A DNA stretch of 64,000 bases, taken from assembly GCF_020075495.1 (NCBI RefSeq), contig NZ_JABYQT010000001.1:310001-374000 (forward strand). The letters run 5' to 3'. How positions within the stretch are numbered: the first letter of the stretch is position 1; each line of letters opens with the position of its first letter. The position numbers and the translations under genes are program-made. This document shows, in pieces, positions 44,684-53,894 of the stretch. The stretch is from Vreelandella aquamarina. Lineage in GTDB: Bacteria > Pseudomonadota > Gammaproteobacteria > Pseudomonadales > Halomonadaceae. A model generated the notes under the pieces. It was not told the DNA's origin. It made no database searches and saw only the letters and a program-made list of their open reading frames with translations.

Positions 44684-44792
44684 AGGTTCTCTCTTGTCGA
44701 GCGCCAACTTTCATGGCGCTGAGCGATTCGTTTAACGCTAGCATACACGCTAGAATCCAGCACCTTTTCCTACTCGATACGGAGTTTTCAGC

Positions 44793-45659
44793 GTGACCCC
44801 CTTTGTTGCCGAGCGCCGAGCGCTACGATTTTCTGCCATTTCCGCAAGTCTGTTTGCCGTGACCGGCCTGGTGCTGGGACTGGCCAGTGGTTCCATCACC
44901 ATCTTGTTCGATAGCGGCTATTCGCTGCTGAGCCTTGCCCTGGCGTCGCTTTCTTTGCTTGCCTTGCAGCAGGCGCGTAAACCAGCGGATGATCACTACC
45001 CCTTTGGGCGGCTGACGGTAGAGCCTCTTGCCGTACTGCTCAAAGGCGTGGTGATCGCGCTGGTATGCCTGTTTTCGATGGTCTCAGCGGTAGCGAGCCT
45101 GTTGCAGGGTGGGCGCCTGGTGACGCTCGACCTTGCCATCCTGTTCAGCCTTGCCAACGTGGGCGGCTGCCTGTTGACCTGGTGGTGGCTGAAGCGCTAT
45201 GCGCGAATTGCCCGCTCGTCACTGCTGGCCGCCGAGCTGCGCCAATGGCAGATGGATACTGGGCTGAGTGCGGCGGTCATGTTCGGTTTTGCGCTGACAT
45301 GGCTTCTGACCCTGACTCCCTGGGCGGGCTATGCACGCCTTGCCGACCCGGTCATGGTGCTGATCATTGCCGGCTACTTTCTGCCCATGCCGGTGCGCAT
45401 GGTGCGTGGGGCGCTGCGCGAGCTGATGTTTGGCGAACCCGTGGGGCGCATTCGTCAGGACGTGGTCGAGGAAGTGGCCGACTTCGATATTTCAAGCGGC
45501 GATGTTCGCCTGGCTCAGGTGGGCAGTTTTCTGATGGTGGATATTCAGCTCGACAAGCAGCAGATCCATGATGCCGAAGAGATCGTCGAAAGCGTGGAGC
45601 AGCACTGCGTGCAACGCAATCTGCGCCCGATTACCAGTATCACGCTGGTTACCACCTAG
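44793..45659 (+). CDS. CDF-family cation efflux protein, atypical metal site
   Basis: 288 residues with six helices and a C-terminal cytoplasmic domain. CDF landmarks: ILFDSGYSLLSLALAS in TM2 and HYPFGRLTVEPLAVLLKGV after it. In TM5 the usual HxxxD/DxxxD zinc site reads QWQMD, so one ligand position is not histidine or aspartate and the metal specificity may differ from zinc transporters. Divergent from a LysR regulator. Confidence 0.87.
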   Translation: MTPFVAERRALRFSAISASLFAVTGLVLGLASGSITILFDSGYSLLSLALASLSLLALQQARKPADDHYPFGRLTVEPLAVLLKGVVIALVCLFSMVSAVASLLQGGRLVTLDLAILFSLANVGGCLLTWWWLKRYARIARSSLLAAELRQWQMDTGLSAAVMFGFALTWLLTLTPWAGYARLADPVMVLIIAGYFLPMPVRMVRGALRELMFGEPVGRIRQDVVEEVADFDISSGDVRLAQVGSFLMVDIQLDKQQIHDAEEIVESVEQHCVQRNLRPITSITLVTT

Positions 45660-45770
45660 GCCGATGACGCGCGGCTCGTTAAAAAGATTGACGGTAAAAG
45701 GGCGGGGTGATATCTAGCGCTACCGACCATCCGTGTCGGCCCCATACCGTACCTTCGAGGTTTACAAAAC

Positions 45771-46040
45771 ATGCCACTGCGCCGCTGTTTGCCCGTGCTG
45801 CTTGCCACCGTTCTGGTTGCGGGCTGCGCAAGTTCCACCGTTGCACCACGCTATACCACGAACAACCCGGATGTGATCCGCATTGGCGGTGAGCGACCCG
45901 CCAACGCCGACCCACGCACGGAAGATGCGGGTTCCTACTGCATGGAAACCTCCGAGCGCTGGAACGAACATGGCCGCACACCCGATGGCCAGACGCTATG
46001 GGCCAAGGATACCCTGCGCCGGGTCGTTCCCTGCCAGTAA
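45771..46040 (+). CDS. Small lipoprotein
   Basis: 89 residues. Signal peptide with lipobox LVAGC (Cys about 20), so lipidated and probably outer-membrane. The mature region has two further cysteines (SYCMET, VVPCQ) that could form a disulfide and no recognised domain. Its own transcript probably ends at the following palindrome. Confidence 0.72.
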   Translation: MPLRRCLPVLLATVLVAGCASSTVAPRYTTNNPDVIRIGGERPANADPRTEDAGSYCMETSERWNEHGRTPDGQTLWAKDTLRRVVPCQ

Positions 46041-46054
46041 GCACTTGTCTGTAC

Positions 46055-46090
46055 CAGCATAACGCCAGCTCATGAGCTGGCGTTATGCTG
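46055..46090. terminator. 36-bp perfect palindrome between convergent genes
   Basis: Two 18-bp arms without spacer (core AGCTCATGAGCT). It lies between the lipoprotein gene (+) and the DUF3008 gene (-), fitting a bidirectional terminator, although T-runs are weak. Confidence 0.65.
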
Positions 46091-46112
46091 TAAAGCGCTT
46101 GCAATGAGGGGA

Positions 46113-46298
46113 TTAATCCCCTTTCTTTTGCGGCTTGCCTTTGCGCTGGGTGCTCGCGAACTCCTCGAGCTCCTTTTCGCTCATCGAGTCGTACATGTCC
46201 TTGGATGATTCATGAAGCTCACTTGGCTTGGTCTCCCCGCGCTTGGCGGAAAGGGCGGCGCCGGCGGCCTTTTGCTGGGCCTTGGATTTGGCTGGCAT
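46113..46298 (-). CDS. DUF3008-family small basic protein
   Basis: 61 residues from the ATG at 46298, which follows AGGAG; the frame is open to 46406 but that part is non-coding in appearance. Typical sequence MPAKSKAQQKAAGAALSAKR, then SSKDMYDSMSEKELEEFAST and a lysine-rich end. Widely conserved in proteobacteria, function unknown. Confidence 0.88.
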   Translation of the reverse strand: MPAKSKAQQKAAGAALSAKRGETKPSELHESSKDMYDSMSEKELEEFASTQRKGKPQKKGD

Positions 46299-46422
46299 GA
46301 TAAAGCTCCTGTCGATTGACTTCCCTTCGAGGCTTGCGCTATTTAGCCTAGCAGGCACGAAGCGCCTTTCCAGAGCCCTTTGAACTGCGCTGCTCATCTT
46401 TACCAATCATCAAGGGAGCATC

Positions 46423-46890
46423 ATGACGCCAGCCATCAATACAGCAAAAGAAGCGGGCATTTGGTTCGACATCCATGAGTACCATCACGATACAGCGGCC
46501 GAGTCCTATGGTATGGAAGCAGCTGAAAAGCTGGGCATCCCCGCCGAACGGGTGTTCAAGACGCTGGTGGTCAAACTGGACGGCAAGACGCTTGCGGTGG
46601 GTATCGTGCCGGTGACCCACCAGCTGGGTCTCAAGCAGATTGCCAAGGCCGCCGGGGCCAAGAAGGCGGCGATGGGCGTACCTGTCGAAGTCGAGCGGGC
46701 GACCGGCTATGTGCTGGGTGGCGTAAGCCCGCTGGGCCAGAAAAAGCGCCTGGCTACCTATATCGACGAGACGGCCAGGGACTTTGCCAGTATCTATGTG
46801 AGCGCCGGGCGACGCGGGCTTGAAATCGAGCTTGCGCCAGACGATCTGGCTGCCCTTTGCCAGGCGGGCTTTGCACCCCTTGGCGTATGA
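46423..46890 (+). CDS. ybaK: Cys-tRNA(Pro)/Cys-tRNA(Cys) deacylase YbaK
   Basis: 155 residues, the standard YbaK/EbsC length. Key features: HEYHHDTAAESYGMEAAEKLG, VFKTLVVKLDGK with the conserved lysine, GVSPLGQKKRL (GxxxP loop) and ISAGRRGLEIEL-like strand VSAGRRGLEIELAP. It hydrolyses misacylated Cys-tRNA(Pro) in trans. AAGGGAG precedes the ATG. Confidence 0.94.
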   Translation: MTPAINTAKEAGIWFDIHEYHHDTAAESYGMEAAEKLGIPAERVFKTLVVKLDGKTLAVGIVPVTHQLGLKQIAKAAGAKKAAMGVPVEVERATGYVLGGVSPLGQKKRLATYIDETARDFASIYVSAGRRGLEIELAPDDLAALCQAGFAPLGV

Positions 46891-46991
46891 GAAGCACGCA
46901 GCGGTAGGCACTTTCTGGTATGGTGCTTGCCATTAAAGTGCATTCTTTTCGTTATTTTTACCGGCCGTTGAACGGCCCTGCAGGTCTTATC

Positions 46992-48389
46992 GTGTCAGAC
47001 GCTTCCTTCTCGTCGCTTGCCTTGCCGGCAGCGCTGCTTTCCAACCTCGAATCTCTGGGCTACCGGCAGATGACGCCGGTGCAGGCCCAGAGCCTGCCGC
47101 CCATGCTTGCCGGGCGCGATGTCATGGCGCAGGCCAGGACCGGGTCGGGTAAAACGGCCGCGTTTGGGCTGGCGCTGCTTGCCGAGCTGCGTGTGGAGGC
47201 GTTTGCCGTGCAGGGGCTGGTGCTTTGCCCCACCCGCGAGCTTGCCGACCAGGTGGCCGAAGAGCTGCGCCGTCTGGCACGGGCCATGGCCAACGTCAAG
47301 GTACTGACACTGTGTGGCGGCGCCCCGCTGGGCCCCCAGCTCGGCTCGCTCGAGCACGGCGCCCATATCGTGGTGGGCACGCCGGGGCGTATCGACGAAC
47401 ACTTGCGCAAGGGGTCGCTGACGCTTGGATCGCTGCGCACGCTGGTGCTGGATGAAGCCGATCGCATGCTGGACATGGGCTTTCAGGCGACCCTGGATGC
47501 CATTATCAGCGAAACCCCGGCGGATCGTCAGACACTGCTGTTCAGCGCCACCTTCCCGGATGAGCAGGAAGCCGGCGGGCTTGCCACCATGACGCGTGGC
47601 GTGATGGTGGACCCCGTCTCGGTCAAGGTGGCCGACATGCACGATGCCACCACTATCGAGCAGCATTTCTATGAAGTGCCCAATGAAGAGGCCCGCTTTG
47701 CCGCGCTGAAGCAGCTGCTGCTGGCCAACCGGCCCACCACCAGCGTGGTGTTCTGCAATACCAAGCGCGAAACCCAGGCGGTGGCCGACAGCCTGGTGGC
47801 AGCCGGGTTCAGCGCCGTGGCGCTGCACGGTGATCTGGAGCAGAAGGATCGCGATCGCATTCTGATACTGTTTGCCAACCAGAGTGCCTCGATTCTGGTA
47901 GCCACCGACGTGGCCGCCCGCGGACTGGATATTGCCCAGCTGGATGCCGTGTTCAACTATCAGATTGCCCGCGAGCTGGACGTTCACGTTCACCGGGTGG
48001 GGCGCACCGGGCGCGCCGGGGCCAGCGGCATTGCCTGCACGCTGGTGACCCCGCAAGAAACCTACCGCCTGGAGCGTCTCTCGGCGCTGCTGGGCGAGCC
48101 GCTGGCCACCGAAGCGCTGCCCAGGGCGACGCAAGGCGCACCTTTCGAACCGCCCATGGCCACGCTGCAACTCGCCGGTGGCAAGAAGGACAAACTGCGT
48201 CCGGGGGATATCCTTGGCGCGCTGACCAGCGAAGGTGGGCTCGATGGCGATCAGGTCGGCAAGATCAAGGTGCTCGCCCGCAGCGCCTATGTGGCCGTCA
48301 ACTACTCGGTGGTCGACAAGGCCCAGGCGAAGCTTGAGCGCGACAAGCTGAAAGGGCGGGCCTTTCGCGTTCGCCGCATTCGTTATTAG
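46992..48389 (+). CDS. dbpA: ATP-dependent RNA helicase DbpA
   Basis: 465 residues from GTG 46992, preceded by AGGT at suitable spacing; a longer frame starts at ATG 46920 but adds residues not found in the family. DEAD-box motifs in order: Q-motif MTPVQAQSLP, ARTGSGKTAAF, PTRELA, GTPGR, DEAD, SAT, and HRVGRTGRAG. The C-terminal domain (KDKLRPGDILGALTSEGGLDG ... VAVNYSVVDKA) is the DbpA RNA-binding domain that recognises helix 92 of 23S rRNA. Acts in 50S assembly. Confidence 0.95.
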   Translation: MSDASFSSLALPAALLSNLESLGYRQMTPVQAQSLPPMLAGRDVMAQARTGSGKTAAFGLALLAELRVEAFAVQGLVLCPTRELADQVAEELRRLARAMANVKVLTLCGGAPLGPQLGSLEHGAHIVVGTPGRIDEHLRKGSLTLGSLRTLVLDEADRMLDMGFQATLDAIISETPADRQTLLFSATFPDEQEAGGLATMTRGVMVDPVSVKVADMHDATTIEQHFYEVPNEEARFAALKQLLLANRPTTSVVFCNTKRETQAVADSLVAAGFSAVALHGDLEQKDRDRILILFANQSASILVATDVAARGLDIAQLDAVFNYQIARELDVHVHRVGRTGRAGASGIACTLVTPQETYRLERLSALLGEPLATEALPRATQGAPFEPPMATLQLAGGKKDKLRPGDILGALTSEGGLDGDQVGKIKVLARSAYVAVNYSVVDKAQAKLERDKLKGRAFRVRRIRY

Positions 48390-48446
48390 GCGCTTTTCTA
48401 TACTGTTGATCGCGCCGACTCATCAAAGGAGCCACTACCGCTAACC

Positions 48447-49322
48447 ATGAAGACACCCAAACGATTACAGCCCCTGGTCGACGACGGCCTGATCGATGAG
48501 GTGCTGACGCAGTTGATGAGCGGCAAGGAAGCGCAGGTTTTCGTTGTTCGCTGTGGTGAAGACGTGCGTTGTGCCAAGGTCTTCAAGGAGGCCAAGCAGC
48601 GCAGCTTCAAGCAGGCCGTGCAGTACCAGGAAGGCCGCAAGGAGCGCAACAGCCGCCGTGCCCGCGCCATGTCGAAGAAAACCCGCTACGGCCAGAAAGA
48701 GCAGGAGCAGGCGTGGTTGACCGCCGAGGTGGATGCGCTTTATCGGCTGGCCGCCGCCGATGTGCGTGTGCCCAAGCCCTACGGCTTCGTCGATGGCGTC
48801 CTGCTGATGGAAATGATCACCGACGCTGAAGGCGCTGTGGCGCCGCGCCTGGATGATGTCACGCTTACTCATGAGCAGGCGCTGCGCTATCACGACAAGG
48901 TCATCACGGATGTGGTGCGCATGCTGTGTGCGGGCCTGATCCATGGTGACTTGTCGGAGTTCAACGTGCTGGTGGATGCCGAAGGCCCGGTGATCATCGA
49001 TTTACCCCAGGCCGTCGACGCTGCCGGCAACAATAGCGCTGCTGCCATGCTGGAGCGTGATGTGAACAATATGCGCGCTTATTTTGGCCGCTATGCGCCG
49101 GAGCTTCTATCCACCCACTACGGCAAGGAGATGTGGGCACTGTATGAAGCAGGCGAGTTGCACCCGGACACCAAGCTGACGGGCCACTTCACGTTCTCCA
49201 CCCACATTGCCAACGTGGATGAACTGATGGAAGTGATCGACGACGCCAAGGAAGAAGAGGCCGAACGCCAGGCGCGCATGCGCGACGATGACGATAGTGA
49301 CGAGATTCCCCAGCCCTACTAG
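48447..49322 (+). CDS. RIO-type serine protein kinase
   Basis: 291 residues. RIO1-like motifs: LMSGKEAQVFVV (ATP-binding), CAKVFKE (lysine), ICAGL-type helix MLCAGLIHGDLSEFNVLV (catalytic Asp and Asn near residue 170) and VIIDLPQAVD (metal-binding Asp). Ends in an acidic tail. Resembles the proteobacterial RIO kinases found next to stress and ribosome genes; here it follows dbpA by 57 bp in the same direction. Confidence 0.92.
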   Translation: MKTPKRLQPLVDDGLIDEVLTQLMSGKEAQVFVVRCGEDVRCAKVFKEAKQRSFKQAVQYQEGRKERNSRRARAMSKKTRYGQKEQEQAWLTAEVDALYRLAAADVRVPKPYGFVDGVLLMEMITDAEGAVAPRLDDVTLTHEQALRYHDKVITDVVRMLCAGLIHGDLSEFNVLVDAEGPVIIDLPQAVDAAGNNSAAAMLERDVNNMRAYFGRYAPELLSTHYGKEMWALYEAGELHPDTKLTGHFTFSTHIANVDELMEVIDDAKEEEAERQARMRDDDDSDEIPQPY

Positions 49323-49378
49323 GCGACTCTGGGTGAGCAAGAAGGGCTGAGGCGTCGGGCGCGACACAAGGAGCGGGT

Positions 49379-50437
49379 GTGAAGGGCATCAGGATGAGCG
49401 CGGTGACGGCAAGAGGGTTGTTGACATCACTTGCGGTGGGCGCGCTGGGTGGTGTCATCTTCGAACTTGCCGGCCTGCCGCTTGCCTGGATGCTGGGCCC
49501 GCTGATTGCCAATCTGCTGGTGTCGTCCCGGGGCGTGAACGTGGTGATTCCCGAGCGGCTGCGCGGCGTCTTTCTGGCGGTGATGGGGCTGGTACTCGGT
49601 AGCCAGGTCACACCGGAACTTGCCAGTCGCGTGGTGGACTGGCCGCTTTCCGCCGTGCTGTTGCTGCTTGGAGTGGCGGCGTCCACCGCGGTTGCGGCGG
49701 CCTGGTATCGGCGCTGCGGGTTCGATCCGGTGAGCGCCTGGTTTGGCGCCGCGCCCGGCGCCATGACGGCCATGATCCTGCTGGGCGACAAGTGCGGCGG
49801 CGACCCTCAGCGCATTGCCGTTGCCCAGTCGCTGCGCGTGATTCTGGTCATCCTGTTTCTACCGCCGCTGTTCTGGGCCTACGAAGGCGGCGGCGTGGAG
49901 GGCGCGACTCAGGCATCAGGGTTCGAACACGCCTGGATGCTGCTGCTGATTCCGCCGCTGTTGATGCTTGGCCGCCGGCTGCGCCTTCCCACCCCCGCGC
50001 TCCTTGCCCCGCTGCTGGCCGCCGCGCTGCTTTCCGGCTTCGATATCGCAAGCCTTGCGCTGCCCGATTGGGGCATGAACCTGATGTTGTGGGTATTGGG
50101 CTGCGCTATTGGCTCGCGCTTCAAGGGCATGACACGCAGGCTCCTGGGGCGCTATCTCTGGCAGTCGGGCATTGCCACGCTGTTGGCGCTCTGTGCACTT
50201 GGACTGTTTGCCGAACTGATTCATCGGCTGCTGGGTGTCGGGCGCGATGTGGCCTTGCTGGCCCTGGCGCCGGGCGGGATCGGCGAAATGGCCATCCTGG
50301 CGGTAGCGCTGGATATCGACCCCGTGTTCGTCGCCTTTCATCATCTTCTGCGCATGGTGGCGCTCATGCTGTTCGCGCCTTTCTGGGCGCGCTGGCTGCT
50401 TCGCCGTCGGCACGCGTCTTCATTTCACGATGGATAA
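49379..50437 (+). CDS. AbrB-family (Gate-fold) membrane transporter
   Basis: 352 residues, about ten helices in two repeats. AbrB/ammonia-monooxygenase-like pattern: GLPLAWMLGPLIANLLV, VMGLVLGSQVTPEL, FGAAPGAMTAMILLGDKCGGD and LALAPGGIGEMAILAVALD, where the paired APGG/APGA loops define the family. Substrate unknown. GTG start at 49379 with AGGAG at 7 nt; a later ATG (49394) is possible. Confidence 0.9.
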   Translation: MKGIRMSAVTARGLLTSLAVGALGGVIFELAGLPLAWMLGPLIANLLVSSRGVNVVIPERLRGVFLAVMGLVLGSQVTPELASRVVDWPLSAVLLLLGVAASTAVAAAWYRRCGFDPVSAWFGAAPGAMTAMILLGDKCGGDPQRIAVAQSLRVILVILFLPPLFWAYEGGGVEGATQASGFEHAWMLLLIPPLLMLGRRLRLPTPALLAPLLAAALLSGFDIASLALPDWGMNLMLWVLGCAIGSRFKGMTRRLLGRYLWQSGIATLLALCALGLFAELIHRLLGVGRDVALLALAPGGIGEMAILAVALDIDPVFVAFHHLLRMVALMLFAPFWARWLLRRRHASSFHDG

Positions 50438-50456
50438 GTAACGTAAGGAACCTTCC

Positions 50457-52325
50457 ATGTTGTCTCGTTTGCTGAACCCGCTGTTTCGTTACTTTGAAAC
50501 CCGTATAGACCCTTACCCGGAAGGGGAGATCCAGACGCCGCCCCGAGGTCTTTTACCGTTCATCTGGCACTTTTCACGCCCCATGTTGCCGCTGCTGATC
50601 GCCATGACGCTGTTCACGGCCCTGGTATCCGCCGCCGAGGTATTCTTTTTCAGCTACATGGGCGAGCTGGTGGACTGGCTTGGCAACGTCGAGCGCGAAG
50701 GCTTCTGGTCGGCCCACGGCCCTTGGCTGATGGGCGTTGGTGTCCTGGTGCTGGTCGGCCTGCCGCTGCTGGTATTGATGCAGTCACTGGTGACCCATCA
50801 GAGCATCTTCGGTAACTATCCGATGATCGGCCGTTGGCTTTCGCATCGACATATGCTCAATCAGAGCCTGGCGTTCTATCAGGACGAGTTTGCCGGCCGG
50901 GTGTCACAGAAAGTGATGCAGACCGCCCTGGCCATTCGTGAGACGGTCACCAAGGTGATGGACCTTCTGGTCTATGCCATCGTGTATTTCACCGGCGCGG
51001 CCATTCTGCTCGGCCGGGCCGATCTATGGCTGCTGTTGCCACTGGGGCTGTGGCTTGTCGGGTACCTGGCCATCATGCGCTTTTTCGTCCCTCGGCTGCG
51101 CGATGTATCCATGGCCCAGGCCGATGCGCGCGCCCAGATGACGGGGCGGGTGGTGGACAGCTACAGCAATATCCAGACCATCAAGCTGTTTGCCGATACC
51201 GAGCGTGAACAGCGCTACGCCCGCGATGCCATGGAGGGCTTCATGGGCACCGTGCATCGTCAGATGCGCCTGGTCACCATCATGAGCGTCTGCCTGACGC
51301 TTTTGAATACCGCGCTGCTGGTGGGTACCGCCGGCATGGCCATCAGTGCCTGGTATGTCGATGCCATATCGCTTGGCATACTGACCATTGCCATTGCACT
51401 GGTAATGCGAATCCGCTTCATGTCCGACTGGATCTTGTGGGAGGTGGCCGGGCTTTTCGAGAACATCGGCACCGTGCAGGATGGCATGAACACCATCGCC
51501 CAGGAGCCGAGTATCCGCGATGTTCCCGATGCCCCTGCGCTTGAAGTACCGCAGGGCGAGATACATTTTGACGGCTTGCACTTTGGCTATGCCCAGGCCA
51601 AGGGCGAAAACCGCACGGTATTCGATGGCCTGGACCTGACCATCGCGCCGGGCGAAAAGATCGGCCTGATCGGTCGCTCCGGGGCGGGCAAGTCGACCCT
51701 TGCCAACCTGCTGCTGCGCTTTTACGACGTGCAGGGTGGGCGCATCTTGATCGACGGCCAGGATATCTCGCAGGTGACCCAGACCTCGCTGCGTCATCAG
51801 ATTGGCATGGTGACCCAGGACACCTCGCTCTTGCATCGTTCGCTGCGCGACAACATCCGCTACGGAAGCCCTCATGCAAGCGATGAGGACGTCTGGAACG
51901 CCGTATGCCGTGCCCATGCCGATACGTTCATCAACGATCTGGTAGACCCGCAAGGCCGCCGGGGGCTTGATGCCCACGTGGGCGAGCGGGGCGTCAAGCT
52001 CTCCGGCGGGCAGCGCCAGCGTATTGCCATTGCCCGGGTGCTGCTGAAGAACGCGCCCATTCTGGTGCTGGACGAAGCTACCTCGGCACTCGACTCCGAG
52101 GTCGAGGCGGCCATTCAGGAGCAGCTCGATACGCTGATGGAAGGCAAGACGGTGATCGCCATTGCCCACCGGCTCTCCACCATCGCCATGCTCGACCGGC
52201 TGATCGTGGTTGAAAAGGGGCAGATCGTGGAAAGCGGTACTCACGCGCAGCTGCTGGCGCAAGACGGTATCTATGCCGGCCTGTGGAAGCGTCAATCGGG
52301 CGGCTTTTTGGGCGTGGAGGTGTGA
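50457..52325 (+). CDS. ABC exporter, fused transmembrane and ATP-binding domains
   Basis: 622 residues: six helices (about residues 45-340), then an ATPase domain with Walker A GRSGAGKST near residue 405, Q-loop VTQDT, signature LSGGQRQRIAIA near 517, Walker B ILVLDEATSALD and H-loop AHRLST. It is the MsbA/multidrug half-transporter class, working as a homodimer to export lipids or drugs. The sequence has a slightly unusual long N-terminal arm (FRYFETRIDPYPEGEIQTPP). Transcribed after the AbrB gene with a 20-bp gap. Confidence 0.94.
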   Translation: MLSRLLNPLFRYFETRIDPYPEGEIQTPPRGLLPFIWHFSRPMLPLLIAMTLFTALVSAAEVFFFSYMGELVDWLGNVEREGFWSAHGPWLMGVGVLVLVGLPLLVLMQSLVTHQSIFGNYPMIGRWLSHRHMLNQSLAFYQDEFAGRVSQKVMQTALAIRETVTKVMDLLVYAIVYFTGAAILLGRADLWLLLPLGLWLVGYLAIMRFFVPRLRDVSMAQADARAQMTGRVVDSYSNIQTIKLFADTEREQRYARDAMEGFMGTVHRQMRLVTIMSVCLTLLNTALLVGTAGMAISAWYVDAISLGILTIAIALVMRIRFMSDWILWEVAGLFENIGTVQDGMNTIAQEPSIRDVPDAPALEVPQGEIHFDGLHFGYAQAKGENRTVFDGLDLTIAPGEKIGLIGRSGAGKSTLANLLLRFYDVQGGRILIDGQDISQVTQTSLRHQIGMVTQDTSLLHRSLRDNIRYGSPHASDEDVWNAVCRAHADTFINDLVDPQGRRGLDAHVGERGVKLSGGQRQRIAIARVLLKNAPILVLDEATSALDSEVEAAIQEQLDTLMEGKTVIAIAHRLSTIAMLDRLIVVEKGQIVESGTHAQLLAQDGIYAGLWKRQSGGFLGVEV

Positions 52326-52382
52326 GGCGCCGAATCGTCTGCTAACGTGTCTTTCACAGATAGCGCAATCAGGAGGTATCAC

Positions 52383-53390
52383 ATGAAAGTCGTTACGTTA
52401 CGAGCGCCCGGCGGACTGGACAAGCTGACCATGCAGGAGGCGCCGGACCCGGGGGCGCCAGGCCCGGGCGAGATTCGGGTCCGGATACATGCAAGCTCGT
52501 TGAACTTTCACGATTACGGGGTCGTGGCCGGCAAGATGCCTACCGCCGATGGGCGTATTCCGATGTCCGATGGGGCAGGCATCGTCGAGGAGGTTGGCGA
52601 TGGCGTAAGCGAGTTTGCCGTTGGTGACCGGGTGGTATCGACGTTCTTTCCCTACTGGCTGGAAGGCCCGGCGCGGATTGCCGATTTCACCACCACTCCC
52701 GGCGACGGCGTGGATGGTTACGCCTGTGAACAGGTGATTCGCCCGGCGCAGTGGTTCACTCATCAGCCCAAGGGCTACAGCCATGCCGAGTCAGCCACGC
52801 TGACCACCGCCGGGCTGACCGCCTGGCGCGCACTGGTGGTGGATGGTGGATTGAAGGCCGGTGACAAGGTGCTGGTGCTGGGCTCCGGCGGGGTGTCCGT
52901 ATTCGCGCTTCAGTTTGCGCGCATGATGGGGGCTGACGTGATTGCCACCTCCTCTTCCGATGAGAAGCTTGCCCGTCTCGAGAAGCTGGGTGCGGCGCAT
53001 ACCATCAACTACCAGCAAGAGCCGGAGTGGGGCAAGAGGGTGAAGGCGCTGACCGATGGGGAAGGTGTGGACCATGTCATCGAAGTCGGTGGCCCGGGCA
53101 CGCTGCCCCAATCCATCGATGCGGTCAGGATAGGCGGCCACATTTCGCTGATTGGCGTGCTCACCGGCCGCCAGGGCGATGTTCCCACCGCCAAGCTGAT
53201 GGCCAAGCAAGCGCGCCTGCAGGGGTTGATCGTGGGGAGCCGCCGCCATCAGATGGAGATGATCAAGGCACTTGAAGCCAATGCGATGCGCCCGATCATC
53301 GACCGCGAGTTCGCCCTTGGCGATATCGCTGACGCGTTTCGCTATCAGGAAGATGGCAAGCACCTGGGCAAGATCTGCCTGAGCTTTTAA
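52383..53390 (+). CDS. Medium-chain dehydrogenase/reductase, quinone-oxidoreductase-like
   Basis: 335 residues from ATG 52383 with AGGAGGT upstream; earlier in-frame ATG at 52347 is less supported. Rossmann motif VLVLGSGGVSVFALQFARMMGA near residue 160. The catalytic zinc cysteine position reads SSLNFHD and the structural-zinc cysteine cluster is missing, so it is a zinc-free MDR of the quinone oxidoreductase type. NAD(P)H-dependent; substrate unknown. Confidence 0.9.
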   Translation: MKVVTLRAPGGLDKLTMQEAPDPGAPGPGEIRVRIHASSLNFHDYGVVAGKMPTADGRIPMSDGAGIVEEVGDGVSEFAVGDRVVSTFFPYWLEGPARIADFTTTPGDGVDGYACEQVIRPAQWFTHQPKGYSHAESATLTTAGLTAWRALVVDGGLKAGDKVLVLGSGGVSVFALQFARMMGADVIATSSSDEKLARLEKLGAAHTINYQQEPEWGKRVKALTDGEGVDHVIEVGGPGTLPQSIDAVRIGGHISLIGVLTGRQGDVPTAKLMAKQARLQGLIVGSRRHQMEMIKALEANAMRPIIDREFALGDIADAFRYQEDGKHLGKICLSF

Positions 53391-53409
53391 AAAGGTTCCA
53401 GGCATGATT

Positions 53410-53443
53410 GCCTGCCGCACCGCCCGCGGGCCGTGCGGCAGGC
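53410..53443. terminator. Hairpin between convergent genes
   Basis: GCCTGCCGCAC / GTGCGGCAGGC, 11-bp arms with a GC-rich loop; no clear T-run. Lies between the MDR gene and the small gene on the opposite strand. Confidence 0.55.
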
Positions 53444-53455
53444 AGCCTGTGTTTA

Positions 53456-53719
53456 CTAGGCCTGCCGACTGTAGACCACGCCCTTGATTTCCAGCTCCCA
53501 GATGGCGTCATAGGGTACCGTGATGCTGTCGATCTCGTCGGCATCGCCGGAATTGTCCAGAAGCTGCCTTTCGGGTATGACCGTGGCATCCATCGCCCGT
53601 GCAAGCTGGATACGGGCGCTGAAGCGTCTGCCATCCCGGTCAATCAATACACGTTCTCCCGCCATACATTTTTCAAGCTTTGCGTATAGCTCTTTCTCGC
53701 TAACATGAACAATGCTCAT
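53456..53719 (-). CDS. Hypothetical protein
   Basis: 87 residues from an ATG at 53719 (MSIVHVSEKELY) preceded by AGGAG; a longer frame to 53770 is unsupported. Mixed alpha/beta, acidic, with DGRRFSARIQLARAMD and YDAIWELEIKGVVY strands. Not recognised. Confidence 0.65.
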   Translation of the reverse strand: MSIVHVSEKELYAKLEKCMAGERVLIDRDGRRFSARIQLARAMDATVIPERQLLDNSGDADEIDSITVPYDAIWELEIKGVVYSRQA

Positions 53720-53894
53720 GATCGGCTCCTGCATAAATGCTCGACGTTTGCGGGGTGAAAAGGGGCTCATGTAAAAAGGGACTCATGTAAAGAGTGCATT
53801 TTAGTCGATAAGTTCGAATAGCCCGCTACGACACCGAACTGCGTGCTAATCTTGATCTTCTTTATCCTTTTTACGACAAGCCCCGGGGTCGACG

